From positions 1,178,001 through 1,242,000 of the forward strand of contig JAQFVV010012395.1 in NCBI GenBank assembly GCA_028023455.1: a DNA stretch of 64,000 bases, given 5' to 3'. The notes under the pieces were generated by a model. The model did no database searches, had not been told where the DNA came from, and worked only from the letters and a program-made list of their open reading frames with translations. Shown piece by piece: positions 36,530-49,639 of this stretch. Within the stretch, counting starts at the first letter, position 1. Every line of letters begins with the position of its first letter. The stretch is from Epiperipatus broadwayi (lineage: Eukaryota; Onychophora; Udeonychophora; Euonychophora; Peripatidae). Both the position numbers and the translations under genes were made by a program.

Positions 36530-38940
36530 TATGGTACATAAACAAACACACATTTCTAAATTTTAAACTTTTTATGTGTATATAAATGTATTTGTTTGCG
36601 GTTTAAAAAATAAATAAATAGATAAATCAAAAAATGAAAACTGATAAAAAAATTAACAAAACCAGGTCAAATAATAAAACAACTCTTTCTTTTAATGAGA
36701 TTTAAAAAAAAAAACTAGCCTAAGTTAATGCACTGTTACTAAGATAAAATTATATTAAAAATTATTATTATTTTTAATTAATTTTGTATAATTTATGTAC
36801 TCTTGAGAACTCATGTCAGTAATGTAAACCATGATATCAGAGACGAAAGATGTATGACATCTACTATATCAGTGACGAAGTTGATCATATAATATTTATG
36901 TTCTTTTTAATGTTAATTACTTTCCAGCTAAAAATAATTAGATGCCCAATTCCTGAAAAATAAGTGAATGCCTAACTAGATAGATTATAGCCATATTAAA
37001 AAAAAAATCATAGATTTGCTTGACTCGAATTTTTTTTTTTTTAACTTTCATTTTTTGAACCTCCGATGTAAGATAGCTATACCAGGCACAAGAAATAGTT
37101 ACTACATGTCAAAGAGATTCCACCCCTCGCCTCTTAATATAGTACATGTACATAATTGCGTTAATATTTAAATTAGCATCGATACTCCTTTCTTAACACA
37201 ATTTAATTAAATATTAATAATTACACTATAAACTTCAAAAAATGGATTACGTATTTATGATGGTTATTGGAAATCATGATAAATTATCACAGATAATTTT
37301 TGCTTCTTGGACACATCCCTTCACCAAAGAATTCTTTAGTAGCTTAAAACATGCTCCCAAAAAATCACTTAAAATAGCCTAACATGTGAATGTTCGTGTG
37401 CGAGATAGATATATGCAATAAATTTCGTCTGTGGCATAACTGATAAAAATATTTAGTTTAAAAACAATTTTACTCTACAGTATTTTTATAATAAGAATTA
37501 TTATACCGTGTTTGATAAAGAACTACAATTTCAATGAATCTTTTAAAAACAATAGTAGGGATTCTTACTTAGTCTATAATTATATTCTAAAAGAAGACTA
37601 ACTCTTCCACTATTTCTTATTATAAATCAATGAGATAAAAGAACCATTAACGTTATTAGAAATGCAAGTCTTTGATGTTGATTCCACCTGCTTAAATGTT
37701 TTCCAGAATTACAACAGTGAGAGATTTATTTTCAAAAAACAAAGTGTTTGGGTCTAAAATTCTGTTGATTCTTAGCTAAATTTAGATGGCGAGATCGGTA
37801 AACATCTGTACAGAACTATTTCGCTTGTCAATACAACCAATCAAATGCTAGTGATACTAAAAATGAGTTTGTTACTCCTAAATTAGAATTGGTAGAACAC
37901 AACAGAATTGAAGGGGGGGGGGCACAAAAATGATATATATTATAATAAAAAGGAAAAAGGAATTAAATGACAGTAACGCAAAGATTGCATAATAAATTAC
38001 AGAAACAATAGAAGCCAACAACATTGAAGTAAGAATAAGGAAATATTTTCAGATTGGTCGTATTCCAAACAATATGCACTAAGTACATATACATTAAAAA
38101 AATATTCACACATTTTAAAACTTAATTTATATTTCATATGTTTCAACAGTCTTTGTGAATTAATAAATGATAGCCTTCTTGCGGTCTTTTTGCAAATAGC
38201 ATGTACCTGCACATGAAACCAATTATATTTCAATTTAATCTTATAATGAACTTCTATTAACAAAAACAACAGTTAATAATCACCAAAGAACAATTAAAGA
38301 TTGAAGATAACAGCTAAATCTAACCAAAAAATGTTCGCAAAAAAATCAATACTGCCTACAATTAACGTATAATATGTTATTTAAAATATTTTATTACTTA
38401 TTTAATACCAGGTCTATATAATTAGACAAACAAGTGTGCTTGATGGTAGCATGCAATGAGATTAGAAACAGAGGAAGCAATCCATTTATTTTTCTTCTAA
38501 TTAATTAAATATTTGTATTTATTCAACGAATAGTTAATTCAAATGCACGTGCAATACTAATAAATTCCTATAGATCATTGTCATAAATTCGTAAATAAGG
38601 TTCTTTCAATCAATGCTATTTCATTAATTAATAAATGTGAAGAATAGTCCTCCTTTAATTAACATTATTGCTGTTATATGGTAAATAAATCATACATTAT
38701 CATTTGAGAAAAGTGAAATTGTAAGCAAGTTTAATAAAAACTTTAACATCATTGCTAATATAAAATTTCACTCCATGCAAATTTCAATGTCTGATTTATT
38801 GATGGTTCTGTAAAGTGGACCATTCTTTATCTGACTGATAAATTGGCATTGGTACAAAAAATAGTTATATTTATAAGTTTATTAAAATGATTCTATAGGA
38901 GTTTAACTTGTGAAGTATTATTATTATTATGTGGATACTC
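36530..38940. other. no gene recognised
   Basis: AT-rich, with a nine-G run near 37913-37921. The 90-codon minus frame at 37997-38269 has no family resemblance. Confidence 0.4.
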
Positions 38941-38944
38941 TGCG

Positions 38945-39320
38945 TGGTTTGGCACAATTGATGTGTCCAACTTGGGATTGTGAAGTTTCAGGATCGATCA
39001 TGGTATTCAAACTTTTATAAATTCCTGAGCAATAAAGCCATATGTCTTTTTTACCCTGTACCATTTGGCATAGTTGATAGAGCATCTGCCTTTGGATTGG
39101 GAAATTTCAGGATCGATTCTGGCACTCACAAGCATTCAAGGATCGATCCTGGCACTCAAACTTTTATGAATTCCTGAGCAATAAAGCCATATGTCTTTTT
39201 TACTCTGTACCATTTGGCATAGTTGATAGAGCATCTGACTTTGGATTGGGAGATTTCAGGATCGATTCTGGCACTCACAAGCCTGGCGCTCAAGTTTCTT
39301 ATGAATTCCCGAGCAATGAA
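38945..39320 (+). repeat. tandem array of a tRNA-like SINE unit (2.5-3 units)
   Basis: CCATTTGGCATAGTTGATAG AGCATCTG begins units at 39061 and 39210 (period 149), with a diverged first unit at 38945 offset by 116. Each has an A-box-like TTGGCATAGTTGATAGAG and a B-box-like TTTCAGGATCGATTCTGGCA, and ends ATGAATTCCTGAGCAATAAA. The second unit contains a short internal repeat of GGATCGATCCTGGCACTCA, which accounts for the length difference. Small frames on both strands here are products of the repeat. Confidence 0.75.
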
Positions 39321-39399
39321 ACTATAAGGCTTTTGTTTATTTTTTATGATATGAAGATTTGGACTTAGCTGCTCCATGAATGGTGTATATTATACATTA

Positions 39400-42200
39400 A
39401 GTACTACATAATTAACAGTAGTAAATTATTGTTAAAAATTATTGAAGTAGTAGTTGTAAATTAGTTTATTTAAAAAATTAGATCAATCCCTTTTTTAAAT
39501 TGTTATATAAAATCTTTGATTACTTCTTTTATAAATGTTTCCTTGTGATTATTAACCAAATTGATGAATAAAGATATATTTCTGTTTGTTTTGGGATGAT
39601 TACTATAGATACTTGAAGAATCTAAATAACATTACTGTAGCTCAACATAATTATTTAACAAATGCACAATATCAGCATAGTTGCCTCAGTGATTACATAC
39701 AATTCTTGCACTGGAAGCTTGCCAGCCATTTTTTTGTTTTAATTATCCATTTTCAGGGGCCTCATATAAATCTTGCAAATAATATGGCTGACTACAACAA
39801 AGCTCTCATATTTAAAATTTTCCTTTTATTTACTTTTTAAAATATGATTATAAAAACAGAAGAAATAACCACAAAGGTACTACAGTTGATTGTAATTAAA
39901 ATAAATGTGGATCCACATACTTATATCTGTGATTTACTTTCAAATGTTCAAATCCAGCATGGCATAATTCCTGTTTTTTATAGCTCTTCCAACACTCTGA
40001 ATAAATAGTAGATCATTTGGTGACATTTTCTTTCATCTTATCCCTAAGAATAGCTGTTGTTCTACAAGCAACAATTACAAAAAAGCATGCATTGGTCTCT
40101 CTGCACACAAAAAACAGCAAAATATTCCCCCTGTTGTTTTTTCCCCACTGAAAACACTTTCAATAGAAGTAAAAAAATCACAATAATGTTCAACAATATG
40201 TTGTAATGTGCATAAAAAGAAATGAATTACATCTAGTGAATGAAATTTATAAAAGAATTATTAATATTTTTTAATCTTAACAGGAATTTATATTTGATTC
40301 TTAATATTTTTAAAGTTAACAAATAACATGGGTTTGGTAAAATAATTTTGAGAGAAAACAAATACTTAAGACACCCCCTGAAATGGATAATTAAAAATAA
40401 AATACTGACAAGCTTCCATTTCTTCTATGGCAACTCTTTATGAACAAAGCAAAGCAAAAACTCCCTATAGTAGTGACACCTGTTCTAAACCATGTGATGC
40501 TTGCTGGCAATTCTTTATGATTATAGACTGCGAATTCATATATTCCTAGAACACATTCTGATTGTAAATATTTATTATTTAAATATAAGAGAAATATTTC
40601 TTTACTTAAACTTATTTTGGCAGATATTCTAACCACAAAATGCATTTCATATATACACTACCAGGCTAATGCCTTTTCATCATTATAATTAATAAAATTA
40701 TTTATATAAATAAAAAGGTTTAGATTTTCCAATCATTTTTATTTAAATATCCTACTTTATATAAAAAGTAACATATTATTATTAATAATTTATTTAAAAA
40801 TAAAACTTATTTTAAAAATATTGCCTCATAATTACAGTAATTCTATTGATGAAATTATTTTTAACAATAATGTTTTACAAGTTCTAAATGTTGTTCATTC
40901 CGGAGTACTGAGGAAGTATTGATATCGGGTCTGCATCAAATACGTTAGGTCTGGGTTCGATGCTATTATTAGTGTTATCTTTCTCTTATTTGTTATTAAT
41001 GTCCCATATTATCTTTTTATACATTTTACAAAATAGCTTTTCCTATTTATAATAATGATATTATATTTTTTTAAGGTAGTATTAACTTTTACTTATCCTC
41101 TAGATAAAACTCATAATTGACCCATAATCCACACAGATGCAAATCTAAGCAAAACAAAATATTTAATTAACAAATTTCATGATATAATCTATGAATGAAT
41201 AAACAAAAACACAAGAAGTTTTAAAATGGCTTCTAAAAATGTATTGAATAAACAATCGAAGTAAGAAAATTTAAAATTTTTTCTTGGCTAAATATGTAAT
41301 TGTCAAACTACATAATAAAGTGAATAATATATACATAACACGACTTATTAATAAGTGTTAAAAATTAAAATTATACAAGAGGTAAACATATTTTACTGAA
41401 GAAAAATAAATGAAATTATTTTTTTTAATAAAAAATGTAAACAAGTTTTCTGTGAATTAAATATAATAAAGGATATTTAAAACAAAAAATATTTTAACAA
41501 GAAAGTGCGAATGGGATTTAAGAGTTTTATTAGTCATGTTATTTAAAATTTATTTACTTTGGCTGATTATAATAAAATATTAAACTTATGTGATCAATAA
41601 ACAATATATGTATGAAAATTTAAAATATCGGATCATATATATTGTATGTATATGACTCATTTCAAACACACAGATATATTATTTAATTAAAAAAAAATTT
41701 CTTTTATATATATGAGGATTTATATGTGTGTATTTATTATTATTAATTTATAGATAGTTAATGAATAAACCATTATGTAGAGGATAATAATATTTGGTAA
41801 TGATTTGTTATATATATTTTTATTAAATAAAGTGTCATATTATTTAACTTTGGTTTTATTAAAATAGAGTAGATCAGAAAAGTGTAAAATAAGGCGATGG
41901 AGATTATTAGATTAGGAGATAAAAAAAAATGTACACGTGTGAAAGAATGAATACATCTGTACAAACACAAAGATGCTTTTACACCTATTTCCGATGGCTA
42001 TAGATTCCAGGTTTGTTGTTGTCTGTGTCTTAAGATTATTTTTACGAAAGAGGTGCTTTGATGTAGATAACGATAGCGATTAATTTTAAATCTTTATTGA
42101 TTGTGACCGATGTCAAACTTGTGAAGCTTTGATTTTTTTTAAGATAAGGTTTCCAGATGTTTTTTTTTCTTTGGTTGAAATTCGCGATATAAATGATTGA
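39400..42200. other. no gene recognised
   Basis: AT-rich. A weak tRNA-like patch at 40895-40975 ends GGTCTGGGTTCGATGC. Frames at 39586-39840, 40391-40645 and 41773-41970 resemble no known family. Confidence 0.35.
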
Positions 42201-42213
42201 AACAATTTTTTTA

Positions 42214-42342
42214 ATCAGTTAGTCATGAATTTTTTTAGAGAGATGATCAGTTGGTCATTAATTTTTTTAGAGAAATGATCAGTTATTCATTAATTTTTTT
42301 AGAGAGATGATCACTTAGTCATTAATTTTTTTCAGAGAGATG
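42214..42342. repeat. 32-bp minisatellite, four units
   Basis: Four successive units of ATCAGTTAGTCAT(T/G)AATTTTTTTAGAGAGATG type, period 32-33, followed by two copies of GATCAGNCAGTATGATTTTA with a different spacing. Confidence 0.85.
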
Positions 42343-43299
42343 ATCAGGCAGTATGATTTTATTTTTTTTGATCAGTCAGTATGATTTTATTTTTAGAGAC
42401 TCAATATGAATATTTTGGAGAGACAATCACTCAGATTATTATTATTAAAGTGAGATGTAACTCAGTGATTATTATTTTGAGACTCAACTCAGTAGGAGAA
42501 AAGTAAGCGATTTGATTTTTTTATTCACTCTTCAAAAATTGAGAAAGGAAATGAAGTATAAGACTCTGGTATAAAGTCAATATAGACGAAGATGTGTGTC
42601 TATATAAACAATTTCCAGCAATATTAAAGAAGAGAGGAAAACATTGGAACAAGATTGAATTTAATAGAAGTTATTAACAATTATATAAATATGATATTAA
42701 CATATTTGGCTATGCATAATACTATGCCTCTGCATTGCTAAACCATTTTTTTCTGCTTCCTGGTTAATACAGAATGAGTTAAAATCGCTGATCTGTCTAT
42801 GAAGTCATGTATCAAGTAATAACCAACAAAATGATAGAGTTTGAAGCCAACCACACAAGCTATATGGTATGCTTTGTTTCTAGTTCCTGGCTTATTAAAA
42901 GCTCATTACCTTCGAATGAATGGAGAAGAGGAAATAGGAGGAAAAGAAAATTTATAAAAGCCATGTAGAACCAAGTTTGAAGCCATGAATCACATTTTTG
43001 TTAGTTTACCTCAATCATCTAAAGTGTCAACAGCAATTATTTTTTTAAAAGGAGAGAGACAAGCAAATCCACTGGTACCTACTTATTCAAAAGTACTTAT
43101 AATAATTTTTTTTTAAAATGGAAGAAGGAAGCCAATCAACAATGAATAATAATAGAATTGAAGAAATAAGCAAGTCAATTGATTCAGCATTATCTTAAAA
43201 GTATCTGCAATAATTTTTTTTTGTTGTTGTTGTTGTTCAGCAAAGAAAAGCAGTCTGAAAATTCAAACTCAGGACATTAATAAGAAGTAAAAAGTAAAC

Positions 43300-46220
43300 G
43301 GGTAAATATGAACTTTCTTTAACCGATTTTATTCTTGCTTATTAAAAGTAAACCTTAATTTACAGGTGAAAGCAATTTTCTTTTTTTTTTTTGATACAGA
43401 AACATTAAAGACTTGTTTATCTATAGTTATTTGCAATATCACGCAACATAGCACAAACATAGTTTAAATCTTTAAACTTAAATTTTTCATTGTCTTTTAT
43501 TATTATTTTTTATATTATATATATTGTAATGTTGAAATGTTTTTTTTAAAATTGTTCATCAGTTATGATAATGAGCAACCTATAGATATATGCATTTATA
43601 ATGTTGTTTTTTTATTTTATCTAGTTGCATATTAAAAAATTAATATCATGTATTTTATTTTATTTTGCTAAAAGGTTGCAAAAATATTTTTATATATGTA
43701 ATTTATGGGTATACATTTTAAACATATATGTTAACATTACCGAATGCGTGCATGTGTAACTGCTTATCCAAACACATCAAAGAATAGGTTATATATGATT
43801 AGTTTAAAATGGTAAATTAAAAAGTAGGGCATTACATTTGAATGGAAGTGAAATAACATATACCAGTTACACCTGAAATTTATTTTATGATATGATAAGT
43901 AAGAAAAGTCTTAAATAAGCATTTATAGAATATGTATTTTTTTTCTAATATTGATTTAAGTCAGCTTATTTTGAGATATCAAGAAAAATGACAAACCTAT
44001 ATGTTAGATTTATTTGCTTATATTTATATAAATTTTTTATATTGATTTTTGTATTGAATTAATATGGTAATAAGCCATTTATTTAATTGTTGATTTGACT
44101 TTAAAGAAGGAAAGAAAGAGTAGTAGTGTTAATAAAATATAATTATATATCTTAATTGGTTTCCGAGTTATTATTAAGAATATTGTTTTTTTTCTTGTCT
44201 TAATTCTATCATTTTAATTCATCATCATTGCTCGCAGTTATTAAGTATTACCATTCGTATATATTGAGCAATCACTTGCAAATATTAAGCGTCCGCAAAA
44301 TAATAGGTAAACTAGAATGTTGATATTTAAGTATTTAAGGATTATGCTTGAGAATAACCAAATTTTGATAATTATAGTTCAACAATAGAAAGCTAAAATT
44401 GTGTTGTGTCCATGAGTTTAGATCATCCTCATCAAAGATGGATATCATGTTATTGATTAAAAATGTTTCAAATAATACTATATAAAAGTTATGATCGCCA
44501 TCAATCATCATTAATAAATTATAATCATTAAATTTAATGTTTAGCGTAATGAATATGTTTTAGTAAATAGGGGTTTATAGAAAATTGAATATTATGCAAA
44601 GAGATTCATGATGATCAATCATCACCACTAGTATTATTAAATCCCAGTATGAAATAGGATAATTTTAATAGATGCCTATAAGTTTATAAAGATGAATTTA
44701 TTGTTGTGAGTTTATTAATAAGCCATGGCTGGTATCATCATCACTATTATAATCATTATTATGATATCACTATTATTATCATTATTATTATGATATTATT
44801 ATCATCATCATCATTATTACCTTTATTGTGATAAATAATCTAGTTAAATGGCCATCAATATCAATAATGGTCTTCACATGCTTGTTTGGAAGCCATTAAT
44901 AGGATTATACATGTCTGTTCATCAGTATATGTAAATGAGCTAGCAATGTCTATAAGAATCTTTGATCTATGATATAAATTTTGGTAATATTGGGATCTTG
45001 TAATTTTATCAATATAGATAAAATGTAAGAATGTCATTTTTTTTCATTAGTCATCCAAGTCATGTGTAATAAAAATGTACTGAATGAGTTTGAACTCAAG
45101 TACACTATAAACAGATACTTATCTAGATTGAAAACAATCTAGTGGCGCTCATGGGAAAACACATGTACTTAGCTAAACTGAATAAAGAGTGATATCATCC
45201 CTTTCCAACTTCATAATATTAGTTTTATAGAATATATATATTTTTTATAAGTTGTCATGAATAGCACCAGTGTGTGCATATGACCATGAATGGTCTTATA
45301 TATTTGGAAAGAAGAATAGGAAGGATTCTTTGTTAGAAGAACCTAGTATTGGAGATAAGCATAAGGCACTCCAGGAATTTCACAGTGGGTACTTTTATTC
45401 AGTTGCTATATTTAATATTATTTTTATTAGATGACAATGCCCAGTATGTTTTATTGTTCAAATGACTGCCCCAATATATAAATAAATACCAAGAATCTTT
45501 AATGCTGATATTTTCAAGTGGCACAGTGATTCTATAATTTCTTTATCTATGCTATGATGAATTAATATAGTTAGTTACAAATGGTACAGATTGGATAGGC
45601 ATATATCTAATAATTAATAATTTCCCCTATCTAAATATTTATTATGGTTACAAATGTGACATATTAAAAATAGTTACAAATTATAGTTACAAATGGCATG
45701 CCAAATAGGGATTGAAATATGCCACACACCTGAGAGAGGTGTATTTCTATTATATAATCTAAATAATTTCAAATCATATTTCTGTGTTAATTTAAATAGT
45801 TACAAATATATATTATATTAATTTGAAATTGTTACAATATAATAAAGTATAGTTATTAATAGTGGACATCACCATATACAAAATTAAATAATAGTGTAAA
45901 TATTTTATAATCGAAAGAATATAATTTTGGTAACAAAAACATGAATAAGTTTATATAAGAAAGATTTTCATGCTTTTCTTGTGAAAGTGCTGGAAAAAAT
46001 GTCTTTTAATTTACACATTTTATTTCATAGAATGGGGGAGGGGTGTTAAAATTTACCTTGAACCAAGGTACTTCTTAGTCTCACGGTGGGCCTGGAAAGA
46101 GGTAATGTGATGGATGTGAGTATTACAATAAATATAACAATAATCAAAATAAAAAATTGACTCATTCAATTTAGATTTTGATAATAAAAGCACTTGTATA
46201 TACTGGTTCACACTCCCATC
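43300..46220. other. no gene recognised; simple repeats
   Basis: AT-rich. 44733-44825 is an impure ATT/ATC trinucleotide repeat. Short alternating patches at 45440-45860 repeat TAGTTACAAAT several times without clear periodicity. Confidence 0.4.
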
Positions 46221-46309
46221 TACTCCACCCACAAACTGGAGTTCTAATCTGAAGATTTTTAGAAAGTTTGATGAATTTTAAGAAAACTATGATTTTCTTT
46301 TAAATATTT

Positions 46310-47010
46310 ATTCCATTGCCAGATCAGATTGAGAATTCATCACCTACATATACAAATAGTTAACACATAGCCAATGGCAAGAACAGACCAATAGGTGATG
46401 GTGCTCACTGAATCCAAATGTTTCCATTAGAAAGAAATCTGGCAACAAATAGTCAAGCCTTTTGAAGATAGTCATGAATAGAGAATGTCATATCTCACTC
46501 CGCCTTTAAATAATGGACTAGTTCAGATCCTGTCTAATCTAGATCAGATTGAACATTCAACATCTTTATCAATGCATATACAAATAGATAGTGCATAGCC
46601 AATGGCAAGAATGGGGCAATAGGCAATGACATTCACCGAATCTGAATGTTTCCATTAGAAATGAGGATCTGGCAATAAATACTCAAATCGTTTGAAAGTG
46701 GGGTCAGAGAACTACTGTCACAAAATTGAAAGGCAGTATTCACATATTCTTCATTCATGTTCTGGAGAGAACTAGCGTCACAGAATTGAAAGACAGAACC
46801 TAGATTCTATAGGCAATATATGTCAAAGCAAAATGATTGATGAAGTAAGGCGAGTTCACTTTCAGGACTGGAAACTACTATAACCAACATGAGGTAACTG
46901 TCACAATACAGTTTGAAGTGATATGAAACCTATACGGGTATATGCAGTCCCTTCTGTAATTCATCCAAGATTAGCAGGTGAAATATAACTGTTGTAAATA
47001 TTATAAATAT
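46310..47010 (+). repeat. degenerate relative of the 62-kb LTR, with duplicated upstream part
   Basis: Two blocks (46319-46480 and 46541-46710) share CAGATTGA(G/A)(A/C)ATTCA, AGCCAATGGCAAGAA, CACTGAATCCAAATGTTTCC and ATCTGGCAA(T/C)AAAT. The same order of blocks occurs in the 62-kb solo LTR, and GGCAATAAATACTCAA occupies the place of that LTR's TATA box. A GTTGTAAATATTATAAAT segment near 46990 parallels its 3' part. AGAGAACTA...GTCACA...TTGAAAG is also repeated at 46698 and 46765. Termini and target duplication were not found. Confidence 0.5.
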
Positions 47011-47019
47011 TCAAATGTA

Positions 47020-48450
47020 TAGTTGTTTTCATGTGTTAATAATAAATATATACATCATATTTACATATATCTGTGTTTATGTATTAATTCATGATAAACA
47101 CAACATTAAGTGATCTAAATTATCTTGACTATAAAGAATCAATCATGCAATATTTATATATAGACTTGTTTTGAAATTACAATGGTTTTAAAAATATATA
47201 ATATAATGCACAGAATAGATTGAAATACAATTCTTATCATAATGATATATTTAAATAAAATATTCAGTTATTATTATAAAATATTATTGACAATAGCATA
47301 TTTAATGTATTGCATAATTCATTCAAGACACAGGACAAAATAATGTCCAGGCTATAATTTCACATTGCCATGTGTATTAAATTCAGAAACTTTATGCAAA
47401 ATAATGGCACAACTTTATATTATCCTAGGTATTTATTTCAAAAAAATTTTTCAACAGGGGTTATATATTGAAGCTGGAAATCTGCCCTGAAGATTTGCGC
47501 TTCACCTAGTGCCAATTATATAGTCACTAGAATTGGTTTGAATCCGAATTATATATATTGAATAGGTAATAATATATATATAGTGAGATGTATGGATACA
47601 CAAACATTTAGTTTATTTGCTCCATGTGCATATGAAAAGTAACATTTGGAAGTTATAGAATTTTATAATTTTATTTCAATAACTTTCTAATCAATTTATA
47701 TTATATATAAAACAATTTATATTATATATATATATATTGTAAATCTGCATGTAGTAATCTGTATAAAAATAGAATGGTCAATTAAGAGACAAACCGTGGT
47801 ATTTTTGAAAGTTTATTGCTTCTAATTTATGTAGAAATACAAATGTCATTTAGAAGACAAACCACTGTAGCTGGGAAATTTTATTGCTAGCAATTTGTGA
47901 GTTGAAGTAATATTTAATAGTTAAGCAATGCAATTAGTTTTATTTTAAAAATTCGCGGAACTTTGTATCATTCTTAAAATACACCCAAAGTCATAGATGG
48001 CAGGTTCTTAATTATTTTATCTGGTCATTTTATTGCTCTGATCTTTTTCATTCCTGCAGCAGCTGATTCTTTAATGTGTACTTGTATAAATAGCTAATAT
48101 TTTATATTTTTTGATCTGCTTTTTGTTTCGTGCTTCAGTCGGAGATATATTTCACACAAGTTTGCATTGTGTAGCAAAATCATGCAGGGGTAAAAGAAAT
48201 CATCCTCCTCCTGCCTCTGGGAGGCTTATCTAGCTCACTATGCCCAGTTAGAAACATCTAAACCTAATATGCGAACTGTCCAGAAAATGTGTGCTTAAAA
48301 GACTCTTCAATCTCGACAAAAGCCTGTTTCAAATCCAAGCTAGACTATGATCATGATCCACCGATATCTACATCATCGCATCCTCAAGCCCAAGGTAATA
48401 TCTATCTTGCCACCAACTATGAACTCTGAATTAATAAATTATGCTAATCC
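47020..48450. other. no gene recognised
   Basis: AT-rich, with TA microsatellites near 47700-47740. A more balanced-composition patch at 48180-48430 (repeated CTCCTCCTGCCTCTGG) could be part of an LTR or another element; nothing identifies it. Confidence 0.35.
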
Positions 48451-48455
48451 TAAAC

Positions 48456-48625
48456 TATATTGTACATCGTTCCTTACTTAATGTTAAAGTTATTATATAA
48501 ATACTAATAATGTCTGCAATTTAATATATTTTATTTTAACTATATTGTACACCTTTCCTTCCTTCTTAATTTTAAAGCTTCAAATAAATGCTAATAATGT
48601 CTGTGCGATTTATTATAATGCTATA
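48456..48625. repeat. 85-bp tandem duplication
   Basis: TATATTGTACA begins units at 48456 and 48541; each continues with CTT..TTAA..TTAAAG and ends AAAT(A/G)CTAATAATGTCTG. Two units, moderately diverged. Confidence 0.7.
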
Positions 48626-49319
48626 TCAATTTTCTGTTTTGGTGCAGCAATTTAGAATTAATTGACTTTTTATTTTATTATTCTAATTCATTTTGATATG
48701 CCAAGAAAGTATACAATCTAGCGAGTAAATGTACCCCTCTCCACACACAATAGTTTTCTCCTATTAAACTAAGGAGACTTAAATTTTCCTTTAAAGTTTG
48801 TTGTTATAAACTCACTCGGTTTTATACAAATTATTTTCAATAATGTTATTCTTTAAATGACCAGAAGGTCTTGATATTTACATTGAATTATTACACCTAA
48901 CTATAAAAATTTAATCCTCATCTCATTATTAAAAGTTATCATTTTAACTAAGTACATCTCACCAGCAGTGAATTTAATATGTAATTTCTAATTTTATTTT
49001 AATAATTGTAACATGAAAGGCTGTTATTTAATAAGTAATCACAGTTATCATGACTGTTGGTAGAAATGTGGAGATATTTTCTGAGGGGTGGGAGAGAGCA
49101 TAGTTTTAACTCTGACTCCCCTTATGTGTGTTTATTGATCATTATAGGATGATTTGCATTTAAGCATTCCATTGCGCAGGAGAGCATCTTATAAGAGTCA
49201 GGTGTTTATTAATTTATCGTGGTCATTAGTGACACGAACTATTTATATGTTTTGGGCATTATAAGTGTATCATTGCAATTGTTATTTATAATTTTCCTGC
49301 TTTATCATTATTTTGGGAT

Positions 49320-49626
49320 CTTCGGAATGACCAATCCCACCATTCATCATCCCTCTAAAAGTAAATGTATTTTCCTACTCAGGATCTTCTCCAGGTACGC
49401 TCAATGAATCAGTGTATGGGAAACATACGGATGAACCATCCCAACACCCATTTGTGCCATTACTCTTCTGAGATATGACCTTGGCCATCATGCAGGCATA
49501 CTCCTTTTGCACCAATATGACAAAGCCACTTAAGAGCTTCTTAAACGACCACCTCTCTAGATACAATTGTAAGTGATAACGTAATACCGCCTTATTATTA
49601 TTATTAAGTTTTCTATTCACCTGCAA
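49320..49626 (-). other. patch of higher GC with an unrecognised 83-codon frame
   Basis: Composition rises to about 45% GC over some 300 bases, unlike the flanks. The minus frame 49375-49626 has a protein-like C-terminal half (QKEYACMMAKVISQ, then GTNGCWDGSSVCFPYTDS) but matches no family known to me. It could be an old transposon-protein fragment or part of an LTR. No flanking splice sites were convincing. Confidence 0.25.
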
Positions 49627-49639
49627 TGCTCTTTATTAG

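Noticed and set aside
38980-39377. Small proteins encoded on both strands
   Set aside because: These frames are generated by the tRNA-like tandem units and repeat with them.
40895-40975. Another tRNA-like SINE ending GGTCTGGGTTCGATGC
   Set aside because: The B-box-like end is good, but no A box at proper distance, tail or duplication could be found.
42214-42342. CRISPR-like array
   Set aside because: Units are contiguous with no spacers, and the genome is eukaryotic; it is a minisatellite.
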